From Streptomyces sennicomposti (GTDB taxonomy: Bacteria > Actinomycetota > Actinomycetes > Streptomycetales > Streptomycetaceae), in contig NZ_JAIOAB010000003.1 of NCBI RefSeq assembly GCF_019890635.1, positions 62,001-126,000 on the forward strand: DNA of 64,000 bases, read 5' to 3'. The position numbers were made by a program, and so were the translations under genes. Below the pieces are notes generated by a model. It was not told the origin of the DNA, did not search any database, and saw only the letters and a program-made list of their open reading frames with translations. Positions 41,603 to 48,987 of the stretch are shown one piece after another; position 1 is the stretch's first letter, and each line of letters opens with the position of its first letter.

Positions 41603-42529
41603 TCAGGACACGTGCTCGCGCCGCCGTCCCGTCGGCACGGCCGGATCCGGCCGCCGCCGCGGGCGGGACCGCGCCACCGCCACGCCCGCCAGGCACAGCA
41701 CCCCGCCCGCCAGCGTCAGCACGCCCGGTACCTCGCCCAGCAGCAGCCACGACATCAGCACCACCAGCGCCGGCACCGCGTACGTCGTCGCGCCCATCCG
41801 GCTCGCCGTCGTCCGGGACAGGGCGTACGCCCAAGTGGTGAAGGCCAGCGCGGTCGGGAACACGCCGAGGTAGACCATGTTCAGCGTGGCGGACAGGGGC
41901 GCGCGGGCCGCCTCGTGGACCAGCTGCCCGGCGAACGGCAGACAGGCCGCCGCGCCGATCAGACAGCCGAACGTCGTCACCTGCAACGCGCTCCCGTGCC
42001 CCAGCGCGGGCTTCTGCGCGACCACCCCGAAGGCGTACCCGACGGCCGCCAGCAGGCACAGCACCACCCCGAGCACCGAGGAACCGCCGCCGCCCGACAT
42101 CGACAGCCCCACGGTCACCGCCCCGGCGAACGACACCGCAAGGCCCGCCAGCAGCCGCGGCGGCATCGCGTCGCCCAGCAGCCGCGCGCCGAGCAACGCG
42201 ATGAGCAGCGGGCCGGTGTTCACCACCAGGGCCGCGGTCCCGGCGTCCACCTGCTGCTCGCCCCAGTTCAGCACCACCATGTAGAAGCCGAACCAGAGCA
42301 GGCCGGACACGGCGATCCCGCGCCACGCCGCGCGCGGAGGCCACCCCTCACGCCGCAGCAGACACAGCGCGCCCAGGGCCACGGCTCCGGCCAGCAGCCG
42401 CCCCAGCGCGAGCGCGCCGGGCGAGTACGCGGCGCCCGCGCTGCGGATGGAGACGAAGGCGGAGGCCCACAGCACCACGGTGACCGAGGCGGCAGCGGCG
42501 GCCCGCCGTGAGGGCGAGAGATGCATCAT
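41603..42529 (-). CDS. EamA/DMT-family transporter
   Basis: The protein has 308 residues and ten membrane helices in two EamA repeats. It starts VTVVLWASAFVSIRSAG; the second repeat begins near GVVLCLLAAVGYAFGVVAQK. The family exports amino acids or metabolites. The ArsR-type gene next upstream on the same strand (97 bp away) may regulate it. Two ATG codons at the start are both possible. The cargo is unknown. Confidence 0.9.
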   Translation of the reverse strand: MMHLSPSRRAAAAASVTVVLWASAFVSIRSAGAAYSPGALALGRLLAGAVALGALCLLRREGWPPRAAWRGIAVSGLLWFGFYMVVLNWGEQQVDAGTAALVVNTGPLLIALLGARLLGDAMPPRLLAGLAVSFAGAVTVGLSMSGGGGSSVLGVVLCLLAAVGYAFGVVAQKPALGHGSALQVTTFGCLIGAAACLPFAGQLVHEAARAPLSATLNMVYLGVFPTALAFTTWAYALSRTTASRMGATTYAVPALVVLMSWLLLGEVPGVLTLAGGVLCLAGVAVARSRPRRRPDPAVPTGRRREHVS

Positions 42530-42625
42530 GCTCCCTGAGGCTAGGAGGAGAGGGGGAGGGGAGGCTCGCGGATTCCGGACGTCGAACAGCCCCCGTACGG
42601 GCCGTGACGCGCCCGCGGCGGCAGG

Positions 42626-43345
42626 TCACTCCAGTGCCGCCGCGCCGACGCCCAGCAGGTCGGACACCGCCCGCTCGCCGGCCGGCGTGAGCCGCACCGC
42701 GCGCTCCGTGCCGATGCGGACGCACCAGCCCGCGTCGAACGCGTGCCGGCACAGGGCCGCGCCGGAGACCCCGGCGAGATGGGGGCGCCGTTCGGTCCAG
42801 TCGAGGCAGGCGCGGGCCAGCGGGCGGCGGCCGGTGCGCTCCAGCCCGATGCCCGTCGCGGCGAACCAGGCCACTCCCGCGTCCGTGAGCGCGAACCCGG
42901 TGTCCTGCCGCAGCAGCCCGCGCGCGGTCAGCGCGTCGGTCAGCGCGATGCCGAGCCGCCCGGCGAGATGGTCGTAGCAGGTGCGGGCGCGGGCCATCGC
43001 GGAGGCGGCGCCCGCCTCCCGCAGGGTGCGCGGCCGGGGCCGCGCCGGGGCGACCTGCGCGGCCAGGTCCTCCACCAGCTGCGCCGCCCGCGCGTCGGCC
43101 AGGCGGACGTAGCGGTGGCGGCCCTGGCGTTCCTCGGCGAGCAGCCCGCCGGCGACCAGCCTGCCGAGATGCTCGCTGAGCGTGGACGCGGCGACGCCCG
43201 CGTGCCGGGCCAGCTCGCCGGCCGTCCACGCCCGCCCGTCGAGCAGCGCCAGCAGGCAGGCCGCCCGGGTCTCGTCGGCGACGAGCGAGGCGAACGCCGC
43301 CAGCCCCGGCGCCCGTGGGTCCCTGCCGTTCGGTCGGTGCGTCAT
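42626..43345 (-). CDS. ArsR-family winged-helix regulator
   Basis: The protein has 239 residues. The ArsR DNA-binding domain is at ~15-95 (LVADETRAACLLALLDGRAWTAGELARHAGV..., quoted only to AGELARHAGV here). A C-terminal ~120-residue domain of uncertain role, with three Cys at dispersed positions (CYDHL, CLDW, CRHAF), follows. The length is about twice that of metal-sensing ArsR, as in the fused ArsR-like regulators of Streptomyces. It lies upstream of an EamA exporter in the same orientation. Confidence 0.8.
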   Translation of the reverse strand: MTHRPNGRDPRAPGLAAFASLVADETRAACLLALLDGRAWTAGELARHAGVAASTLSEHLGRLVAGGLLAEERQGRHRYVRLADARAAQLVEDLAAQVAPARPRPRTLREAGAASAMARARTCYDHLAGRLGIALTDALTARGLLRQDTGFALTDAGVAWFAATGIGLERTGRRPLARACLDWTERRPHLAGVSGAALCRHAFDAGWCVRIGTERAVRLTPAGERAVSDLLGVGAAALE

Positions 43346-43427
43346 GCCCCCAGCATGAGCCCCTCATCCTTCGGCCGGCGCCGAAGTGTCCCGGCGGGCG
43401 CGGGCCTACGCCCCGCGCCCCACCTGC

Positions 43428-44069
43428 CTACGCCCCGCGCCCCACCTGTTCGTACTGCTGCGCCAGACCGTCCAGCAGCGCGGACAGCCCCGCCTCGAAG
43501 GCCCGTTCGTCGATCTTCTCCTGCTGCTCGGCCAGCAGGTGCGCCTGGCCGAGGTGCGGGTAGTCGGCGGGGTCGTAGGCGCTGGCGTCGTCCACGAAGC
43601 CGCCGGCGAAGGAGCCGAGCGCGGAGCCCATGATGAAGTACCGCATCAGCGCGCCGATGGAGGTGGCCTGCGCGGGCGGCCACCCGGCGTCGACCATCGC
43701 GCCGTAGACGGCGTCGGCCAGCCGCAGCGCGGCCGGGCGGCGGCCGGGGCCGCGGGCGAGCACGGGGACGATGTTCGGGTGGTCGCGCAGGGCGGCCCGG
43801 TAGGAGACGGCCCAGTCGTGCAGGGCGGTCCGCCAGTCCCGGCCGTCCTCGAACATCGACAGATCGACCTGTGCGCTCACCGAGTCCGCGACCGCCTCCA
43901 GGATCTCGTCCTTGGTGCGGAAGTGGTTGTAGAGCGAGGGTCCGCTCACCCCGAGTTCGGCCGCGAGCCGCCGGGTGGAGACGGCCGCCAGGCCCTCCGC
44001 GTCCACGAGGTCCCGCGCCGTCGTGACGATGCGGTCGGTGCTGAGGAGGGGCTTGCGCGGTCGGGCCAT
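43428..44069 (-). CDS. TetR-family regulator divergent from acyl-CoA dehydrogenase
   Basis: The protein has 213 residues. The helix-turn-helix is at ~10-55 (TTARDLVDAEGLAAVSTRRL ... GPSLYNHFRTKDEIL, quoted in part), with a C-terminal ligand domain of the TetR_C type. The ATG at 44069 is preferred; an in-frame ATG at 44078 exists. A 21-bp near-palindrome upstream (44095-44115) is closely matched upstream of the aldehyde dehydrogenase operon, so it may control both itself/acyl-CoA dehydrogenase and the dehydrogenase pair. Confidence 0.88.
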   Translation of the reverse strand: MARPRKPLLSTDRIVTTARDLVDAEGLAAVSTRRLAAELGVSGPSLYNHFRTKDEILEAVADSVSAQVDLSMFEDGRDWRTALHDWAVSYRAALRDHPNIVPVLARGPGRRPAALRLADAVYGAMVDAGWPPAQATSIGALMRYFIMGSALGSFAGGFVDDASAYDPADYPHLGQAHLLAEQQEKIDERAFEAGLSALLDGLAQQYEQVGRGA

Positions 44070-44094
44070 GGCGCACATAGTAGGGCTGCGCTGT

Positions 44095-44115
44095 AAAACT
44101 AGCAGTGATAATTTA
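44095..44115. promoter_or_regulatory. Operator between TetR and acyl-CoA dehydrogenase genes
   Basis: AAAACTA-N7-TAATTTA, an imperfect palindrome in the AT-rich divergent region. It agrees at 16 of 21 positions with the site upstream of the dehydrogenase pair at 38960-38980. Confidence 0.65.
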
Positions 44116-44158
44116 AATGTACGGCTTTCAAGATCTGTCATCTTTGGGGTGATCCGTC

Positions 44159-45310
44159 ATGAACCTCGGCCTCAGCGAGGAGCAGACCGCGGTGCGGCAG
44201 CTCGCCCGGGACTTCGTCGAGCGGGAGATCACCCCCCACGTCGTCGCCTGGGACCGCGCCGAGGAGGTCGACCGGGCCGTCGTGAAGAAGCTCGGCGAGG
44301 TCGGCTTCCTCGGGCTCACCGTCGACGAGGAGTACGGCGGCTCCGGCGGCGACCACCTCGCCTACTGCCTGGTCACCGAGGAACTCGGCCGCGGCGACTC
44401 CTCCGTGCGCGGCATCGTCTCCGTCTCCCTGGGCCTGGTCGCCAAGACCATCGCCGCCTGGGGCGACGAGGAGCAGAAGCGCCGCTGGCTGCCGGGCCTG
44501 ACCTCCGGCGAGTACGTCGGCTGCTTCGGCCTGACCGAGCCCGGCACCGGCTCCGACGCGGGCAACCTCGCCACCCGGGCGGTGCGCGACGGCGACGACT
44601 ACGTCATCAACGGCGCCAAGATGTTCATCACCAACGGCACCTGGGCCGACGTCGTCCTGCTCTTCGCCCGCTCCACCGACGCCCCCGGCCACAAGGGCGT
44701 CTCCGCCTTCCTCGTCCCCGCCGACACCCCCGGCCTGACCCGCCGCACCATCCACGGCAAGCTCGGCCTGCGCGGCCAGGCCACCGCCGAACTCGTCCTG
44801 GAGGACGTGCGCGTGCCGGCCTCCGCGATGCTGGCCCCGGAGGGCAAGGGCTTCGCGGTCGCCATGTCCGCACTGGCCAAGGGCCGGATGTCGGTGGCGG
44901 CCGGCTGCGTGGGGATAGCCCAGGCCGCCCTGGACGCCGCGGTCCGCTACGCCGGCGAGCGCGAGCAGTTCGGCAAGACCATCGCCCACCATCAGCTCGT
45001 CCAGGAACTGATCAGCGACATCGCCGTCGACGTGGACGCCGCGCGGCTGCTGACCTGGCGGGTCGCCGACCTGATCGACCGCGGCCTGCCCTTCGCCGTG
45101 GAGTCCTCCAAGGCCAAGCTGTTCGCCTCCGAGGCCGCCGTGCGCGCCGCCAACAACGCCCTCCAGGTCTTCGGCGGCTACGGCTACATCGACGAGTACC
45201 CGGCGGGCAAGCTGCTGCGCGACGCCCGGGTGATGACCCTCTACGAAGGCACCAGCCAGATCCAGAAGCTGGTCATCGGGCGGGCGCTGACGGGGGTCTC
45301 CGCGTTCTGA
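44159..45310 (+). CDS. Acyl-CoA dehydrogenase
   Basis: The 383-residue FAD enzyme carries out the first step of acyl-CoA beta-oxidation. FAD and substrate motifs are CFGLTEPGTGSDAGNL and VINGAKMFITNGTWAD. The C-terminal helices carry EREQFGKTIAHHQL and the catalytic Glu in LYEGTSQIQKLVI. It is divergent from a TetR regulator, with an operator-like site between. The ATG at 44159 follows a GGGGTGATC site. Chain-length specificity is unclear; short or branched chains are possible. Confidence 0.93.
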   Translation: MNLGLSEEQTAVRQLARDFVEREITPHVVAWDRAEEVDRAVVKKLGEVGFLGLTVDEEYGGSGGDHLAYCLVTEELGRGDSSVRGIVSVSLGLVAKTIAAWGDEEQKRRWLPGLTSGEYVGCFGLTEPGTGSDAGNLATRAVRDGDDYVINGAKMFITNGTWADVVLLFARSTDAPGHKGVSAFLVPADTPGLTRRTIHGKLGLRGQATAELVLEDVRVPASAMLAPEGKGFAVAMSALAKGRMSVAAGCVGIAQAALDAAVRYAGEREQFGKTIAHHQLVQELISDIAVDVDAARLLTWRVADLIDRGLPFAVESSKAKLFASEAAVRAANNALQVFGGYGYIDEYPAGKLLRDARVMTLYEGTSQIQKLVIGRALTGVSAF

Positions 45311-45370
45311 ACCCGCCCTGTGCGCCGGTGAGTCCGGCGCCGCGGTCTGAGTACCCGGACTGAGTATTAC

Positions 45371-45398
45371 GGCGGATGTGGCCGCGGCCACATCCGCC
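45371..45398. promoter_or_regulatory. Perfect 28-bp palindrome before the YiaAB-domain gene
   Basis: The half-site GGCGGATGTGGCCG is followed immediately by its exact reverse complement. It lies 13-40 bp before the ATG at 45411. It could be an operator or a leader hairpin, and follows two TGAGTA direct repeats (45347-45366 area). Confidence 0.6.
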
Positions 45399-45410
45399 GA
45401 TGCTGTCGGC

Positions 45411-45698
45411 ATGAGTGACACACCGGTCAAGCAGCAGAGCACGGCCGCCTTCTACGGCCAGGCCGTCGCCTCCTTCTCCATCGCCCTCGCGGCCACCGCC
45501 GTCGGCATCTTCCGGCTCGACACCGACGCCTGGGTCCGCGGCTTCCTCGCCATCGCCGTGCTGTACCTGGTCACCTCCGCCTTCACGCTCGCCAAGGTGA
45601 TCCGGGACCGCCAGGAGGCCGGGCAGATCGTCAGCCGGGTCGACCAGGCCCGGCTGGAGAAGCTGCTCGCCGAGCACGACCCCTTCGAGAAGCTGTGA
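45411..45698 (+). CDS. YiaAB-domain two-helix membrane protein
   Basis: The protein has 95 residues. The YiaA/YiaB two-helix domain spans ~10-68 (FYGQAVASFSIALAATAVGI and FLAIAVLYLVTSAFTLAKVI as the helices), followed by a cytoplasmic helix (EAGQIVSRVDQARLEKLLAEHDPF). The family function is unknown. A perfect palindrome lies upstream. No operon partner is apparent. Confidence 0.88.
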   Translation: MSDTPVKQQSTAAFYGQAVASFSIALAATAVGIFRLDTDAWVRGFLAIAVLYLVTSAFTLAKVIRDRQEAGQIVSRVDQARLEKLLAEHDPFEKL

Positions 45699-45726
45699 GG
45701 CCCGGGTCCGGACCCCGCCCGCTCCG

Positions 45727-45742
45727 CTAAGCGCCCGCTCAG
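45727..45742. promoter_or_regulatory. TetR operator, autoregulatory copy
   Basis: CTAAGCGCCCGCTCAG, an imperfect palindrome 49-64 bp before the TetR start. It agrees at 12 of 16 positions with the perfect site upstream of the MaoC gene. Confidence 0.6.
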
Positions 45743-45790
45743 CTTCGGCGGTATGGTGGTGCCCCGGACGCAGAGAGGGGCCAGTGAGCG

Positions 45791-46432
45791 ATGAGTACGG
45801 CGGAGGAGACGGGCGGCGACGCGCAGCCGTGGGGCGAGGTCACCCCGGACGCGGCCCGGAGGCTGCTGGTGGCAGCCGTGGAGGCCTTCGCCGAGCGGGG
45901 CTACCACGCGACGACCACCCGTGACATCGCGGGCCGCGCCGGGATGAGCCCGGCCGCGCTCTACATCCACTACAAGACCAAGGAAGAGCTGCTCCACCGC
46001 ATCAGCCGGATCGGCCACGAGAAGGCCCTGGACATCCTGCGCACCGCGGCCCGGGGCGAGGGCGGCGCGGCCGACCGGCTCGCCGACGCGGTCAGCTCCT
46101 TCGTCCGCTGGCACGCCGGCGGGCGCACCACCGCGCGCGTCGTCCAGTACGAACTGGACTCGCTCGGCCCCGACGCCCGCGCCGAGATCCTCGCGCTGCG
46201 CCGCCAGGTGGACGCCGTGGTGCGCGCGATCATCGAGGAGGGCGTGGCCGCGGGCGAGTTCGACGTGCTGGACGTGCACGGCACCACGCTGGCCGTGCTC
46301 TCCCTGTGCATCGACGTGGCCCGCTGGTTCAACGTCGACGGCCCCTACACCCCGGAGGAGGTCGGCGCCCTCTACGCCGACCTGGTCCTCCGCATGGTCG
46401 GCGCGAAGCCGGAGGGCGCGGGACGGCGGTAG
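45791..46432 (+). CDS. TetR-family regulator linked to MaoC gene
   Basis: The protein has 213 residues. The helix-turn-helix is at ~20-68 (LLVAAVEAFAERGYHATT ... MSPAALYIHYKTKEELL, quoted in part). The C-terminal part resembles acyl-CoA-responsive TetR regulators, with VVQYELDSLGPDARAEI. The gene is convergent with a MaoC-type hydratase, and related CTAAGC-N4-GCTTAG sites precede both, so both are probably its targets. The ATG at 45791 has a GAGTGAGCG-like weak ribosome site. Confidence 0.88.
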   Translation: MSTAEETGGDAQPWGEVTPDAARRLLVAAVEAFAERGYHATTTRDIAGRAGMSPAALYIHYKTKEELLHRISRIGHEKALDILRTAARGEGGAADRLADAVSSFVRWHAGGRTTARVVQYELDSLGPDARAEILALRRQVDAVVRAIIEEGVAAGEFDVLDVHGTTLAVLSLCIDVARWFNVDGPYTPEEVGALYADLVLRMVGAKPEGAGRR

Positions 46433-46518
46433 GGCGCGAGTCGCCCCGGGGGGCGGTCCGGGGGCGGCGCCCTCCGGAGGCGGCCCGGCTCCCGGCGGGC
46501 GCCGCCCGGAGGCGGTGC

Positions 46519-46980
46519 TCAGAGGTAGTAGCGGGACACCGACTCCGCCACGCACACCGGCTTGTCGCCGCCCTCGCGTTCCACGGTGAAGGCGACGGTC
46601 ACCTGGACGCCGCCCTGCACGTCGTCCACGCCGGTGATCACGGCGGTGGCGCGCAGCCGCGAGCCGACCGGGACGGGGGCGGGGAAGCGGACCTTGTTGG
46701 TGCCGTAGTTGACGCCCATCTTCACGCCCTCGACCGCGATCAGCTGCGGCCCGAACAGGGGCAGCAGGGACAGGGTCAGATAGCCGTGGGCGATGGTGGT
46801 GCCGAACGGGCCCGCCGCGGCCTTCTCCGGGTCCACGTGGATCCACTGGTGGTCGCCGGTCGCCTCCGCGAACAGGTCGATCCGCTTCTGGTCGATCTCC
46901 AGCCACTCGGTGTGCCCCAGCTGCTCGCCCACCGCCGCCTTCAGCTCGTCGACGGAGGTGAAGATCCTCGGCTCTGCCAT
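46519..46980 (-). CDS. MaoC-like (R)-specific enoyl-CoA hydratase
   Basis: The protein has 153 residues of hot-dog fold. The hydratase-2 motif FAEATGDHQWIHVDPEKAAA (about 39-58) carries the catalytic Asp and His, followed by FGTTIAHGYLTLSLLPLF. It hydrates trans-2-enoyl-CoA to (R)-3-hydroxyacyl-CoA in fatty-acid or polyketide-related routes. The ATG at 46980 is the conserved MAEPRIF start. A perfect TetR-type palindrome lies 32-47 bp upstream. Confidence 0.92.
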   Translation of the reverse strand: MAEPRIFTSVDELKAAVGEQLGHTEWLEIDQKRIDLFAEATGDHQWIHVDPEKAAAGPFGTTIAHGYLTLSLLPLFGPQLIAVEGVKMGVNYGTNKVRFPAPVPVGSRLRATAVITGVDDVQGGVQVTVAFTVEREGGDKPVCVAESVSRYYL

Positions 46981-47011
46981 GTGCCCGGCCTCTCGCATCG
47001 CGCGTCATTGT

Positions 47012-47027
47012 CTAAGCAACTGCTTAG
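47012..47027. promoter_or_regulatory. TetR operator upstream of MaoC gene
   Basis: CTAAGCA-AC-TGCTTAG is a perfect palindrome in the 112-bp gap between the divergent MaoC and SoxR genes. It matches the autoregulatory site of the nearby TetR. Confidence 0.75.
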
Positions 47028-47092
47028 CATGCTAGCGGCGGCGGCCCCTGTCAACGGCGGCCGGGTGCGACACGGTGGGTAGGCTGTGACGG

Positions 47093-47575
47093 GTGCCCCA
47101 GATTCCCGGCAAGATCCACGAGCTGACCGTCGGCCAGGTCGCCGCGCGCAGCGGCGCCGCCGTCTCCGCCCTGCACTTCTACGAGTCCAAGGGCCTGATC
47201 AGCAGCCGCCGCACCAGCGGCAACCAGCGCCGCTACTCCCGCGACACCCTGCGCCGGGTGGCCTTCGTCCGGGCCGCGCAGCGCGTCGGCATCCCGCTGG
47301 CCACGATCCGCGAGGCGCTCGCCGAACTCCCCGAGGAGCGCACGCCCACCAAGGAGGACTGGGCCCGCCTCTCCGAGCGGTGGCGCTCCGAACTCGACGA
47401 GCGCATCCGGCAGTTGAACCGGCTGCGCGACCACCTCACCGACTGCATCGGCTGCGGCTGCCTCTCCCTTGACACCTGTGTGCTGTCCAACCCGGACGAC
47501 GCCTTCGGCGAGCACCGCACCGGCTCCCGCCTGATGGTGGAACGCCGCGGCACGAAGGGCGGCGGCGCGGCGTAG
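47093..47575 (+). CDS. soxR: Redox-sensitive regulator SoxR
   Basis: The 160-residue MerR-family activator has its helix-turn-helix at the N-terminus ([25 protein letters not shown], quoted to [15 protein letters not shown]) and the dimer helix in the middle. The [2Fe-2S] ligands are Cys118, 121, 123 and 129 in [12 protein letters not shown], matching CX2CXCX5C. In Streptomyces SoxR responds to redox-active antibiotics and controls a few oxidoreductase and pump genes rather than SoxS. TAGGCT lies 7 bases before the GTG with no ribosome site, so the mRNA may be leaderless. No target gene is adjacent. Confidence 0.95.
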   Translation: MPQIPGKIHELTVGQVAARSGAAVSALHFYESKGLISSRRTSGNQRRYSRDTLRRVAFVRAAQRVGIPLATIREALAELPEERTPTKEDWARLSERWRSELDERIRQLNRLRDHLTDCIGCGCLSLDTCVLSNPDDAFGEHRTGSRLMVERRGTKGGGAA

Positions 47576-48073
47576 CGCCCCGGGGCGGCACGGGCTCCGG
47601 ACCGGCACGGGCCTCGGACCGGCACGGCCCCCGGACCGGCGTGGGCCTCGGGACCCGCCCGCGACGGCGCGCCGTTCACCGACCGACGAGCCCGCCGCTC
47701 ACACCGCGAAACTCGTGCGGACCGAACTCCCGCGCCCAAAAGCAGCCCACGAGCCGCCCCCGGGCCGCCCCCGCGCCCGCGACCGCCGTGCGCCGCCCTC
47801 GCCCGCGCTCCCCGGGGTGCGCCGGCTCCAGCCCGGCACGGCCCCCGTCCCGCCGACGCACCGAGCCTCCGGCGCCCCGAGCCCGTACGGCGCCGGCGTC
47901 CCCGTGCGGGCGGCGCGGGCCGGCGCACCCCGCGCGCCCGCCCGGCAGGTGGATCGGCGCGCGGCGAGGGGCCGCCCCGCCCCGCACCCCGCCCGGCGGA
48001 CAGCGCCGCCGCGCGCCCCGGGCCCCGCCCGGCGGGCGGGCCGGCCGCGCGGTGAGGCGCCCGCCCGGGGCGA
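47576..48073. other. Intergenic region without a recognised gene
   Basis: About 500 bp of extremely GC-rich sequence. Near 47591-47650 there are three imperfect copies of a CGGACCGGCACGGGCCT-type unit of about 20 bp. Open frames here are Pro/Arg-rich and lack coding character on either strand. Confidence 0.5.
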
Positions 48074-48129
48074 CCCCGCTCAGGCCGACACCAGCAGTCG
48101 TCCCCGCTCAGGCCGACACCAGCAGTCGT
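48074..48129. repeat. Exact 28-bp tandem duplication over a stop codon
   Basis: Two identical 28-bp units, 48074-48101 and 48102-48129, cover the 3' end of the next gene. Each copy contains the same end-of-gene codons and TGA, so the duplication adds a silent second copy after the stop. It looks recent. Confidence 0.9.
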
Positions 48130-48710
48130 CCCCGCCTGGCGTGGGCCAGGGCCTCGTCGGTGAGGACCGGGCGCGGGACCAGGATCCCGCAGTCCGCGCA
48201 GACCGGGCCCGAGGACGGCTCGTGGTCCAGGCCGTAGCGCCAGACCAGGCGCTCGCCGTCGCACACCGGGCAGGCCGCGCCCGGCTCGCGTTCCAGCGCG
48301 GCGATCAGCTGGCGCAGCACCTCCGCCAGCGGCTCACCGGGATGCACCCGCGGGTCGTCGCACCAGGCCACCCCGAAGCCGCCCCAGGTCAGGCGGTGCC
48401 AGTCGTCCACGCTGCCCGGCCGGCGCAGCCCGTCGTGCTTCTCCCTCCTGCGCCGCCGCGCGAAGGACGCCTCGTAGTCGAGCCACACCGAGCGCGCCTC
48501 CTCCAGTTCCTCCAGTGCGGCCACGAGCCGCACCGGGTCGGGGGACCTGTCCTCGGGACCGAACCCGGCCCGGGAGCACAGATGGTCCCAGGTCGCCCGG
48601 TGCCCGTAAGGAGCGAACCGCTCCAGGCACTTGCGCAGCGAATAACGCCGCAGCGCCAGATCGCACCGCGGGTCCCTCACCTGTCTCGCCAGACTCCGGA
48701 AACCGGCCAT
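48108..48710 (-). CDS. Conserved protein with C-terminal zinc ribbon, unknown
   Basis: The protein has 200 residues and is not recognised. The N-terminal part is helical and basic (FRSLARQVRDPRCDLALRRY). The C-terminus has CPVC (about 159-162) and CADC (~184-187), two CxxC knuckles that would bind zinc. A WLDYEASFARRRRREKHD stretch lies in the middle. Two CxxC pairs suggest nucleic-acid or protein binding. The 3' end is covered by a 28-bp duplication. No neighbour gives its function. Confidence 0.65.
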   Translation of the reverse strand: MAGFRSLARQVRDPRCDLALRRYSLRKCLERFAPYGHRATWDHLCSRAGFGPEDRSPDPVRLVAALEELEEARSVWLDYEASFARRRRREKHDGLRRPGSVDDWHRLTWGGFGVAWCDDPRVHPGEPLAEVLRQLIAALEREPGAACPVCDGERLVWRYGLDHEPSSGPVCADCGILVPRPVLTDEALAHARRGRLLVSA

Positions 48711-48987
48711 CGCCCTGCACCTCCGTCACACCTGCACCTGTACATCGGTCACTTCGGCGGCGTCGCACGGCCCTTCACGCGCGGCCGTCGTACGAGCGTC
48801 GCCGAGTAGACGTGCCGGCCGGCGATCCGGCTCCATCCGATTTCCGATGTCTGCCATAACTCCGCCCCTGTTGACCGTCATGTCCGCCGCGAGAACGTCC
48901 TCCCCTCAAAAAGTGACGCATGCTCATCTTCCAAGTCGGGTGTACCGGCGGTAACCTCCGGGCCGACCCCATCGGGAGGAGCTGCCC

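Noticed and set aside
47576..48073. Open frames in the GC-rich gap after soxR
   Set aside because: Pro/Arg-rich in every frame and lacking start signals.
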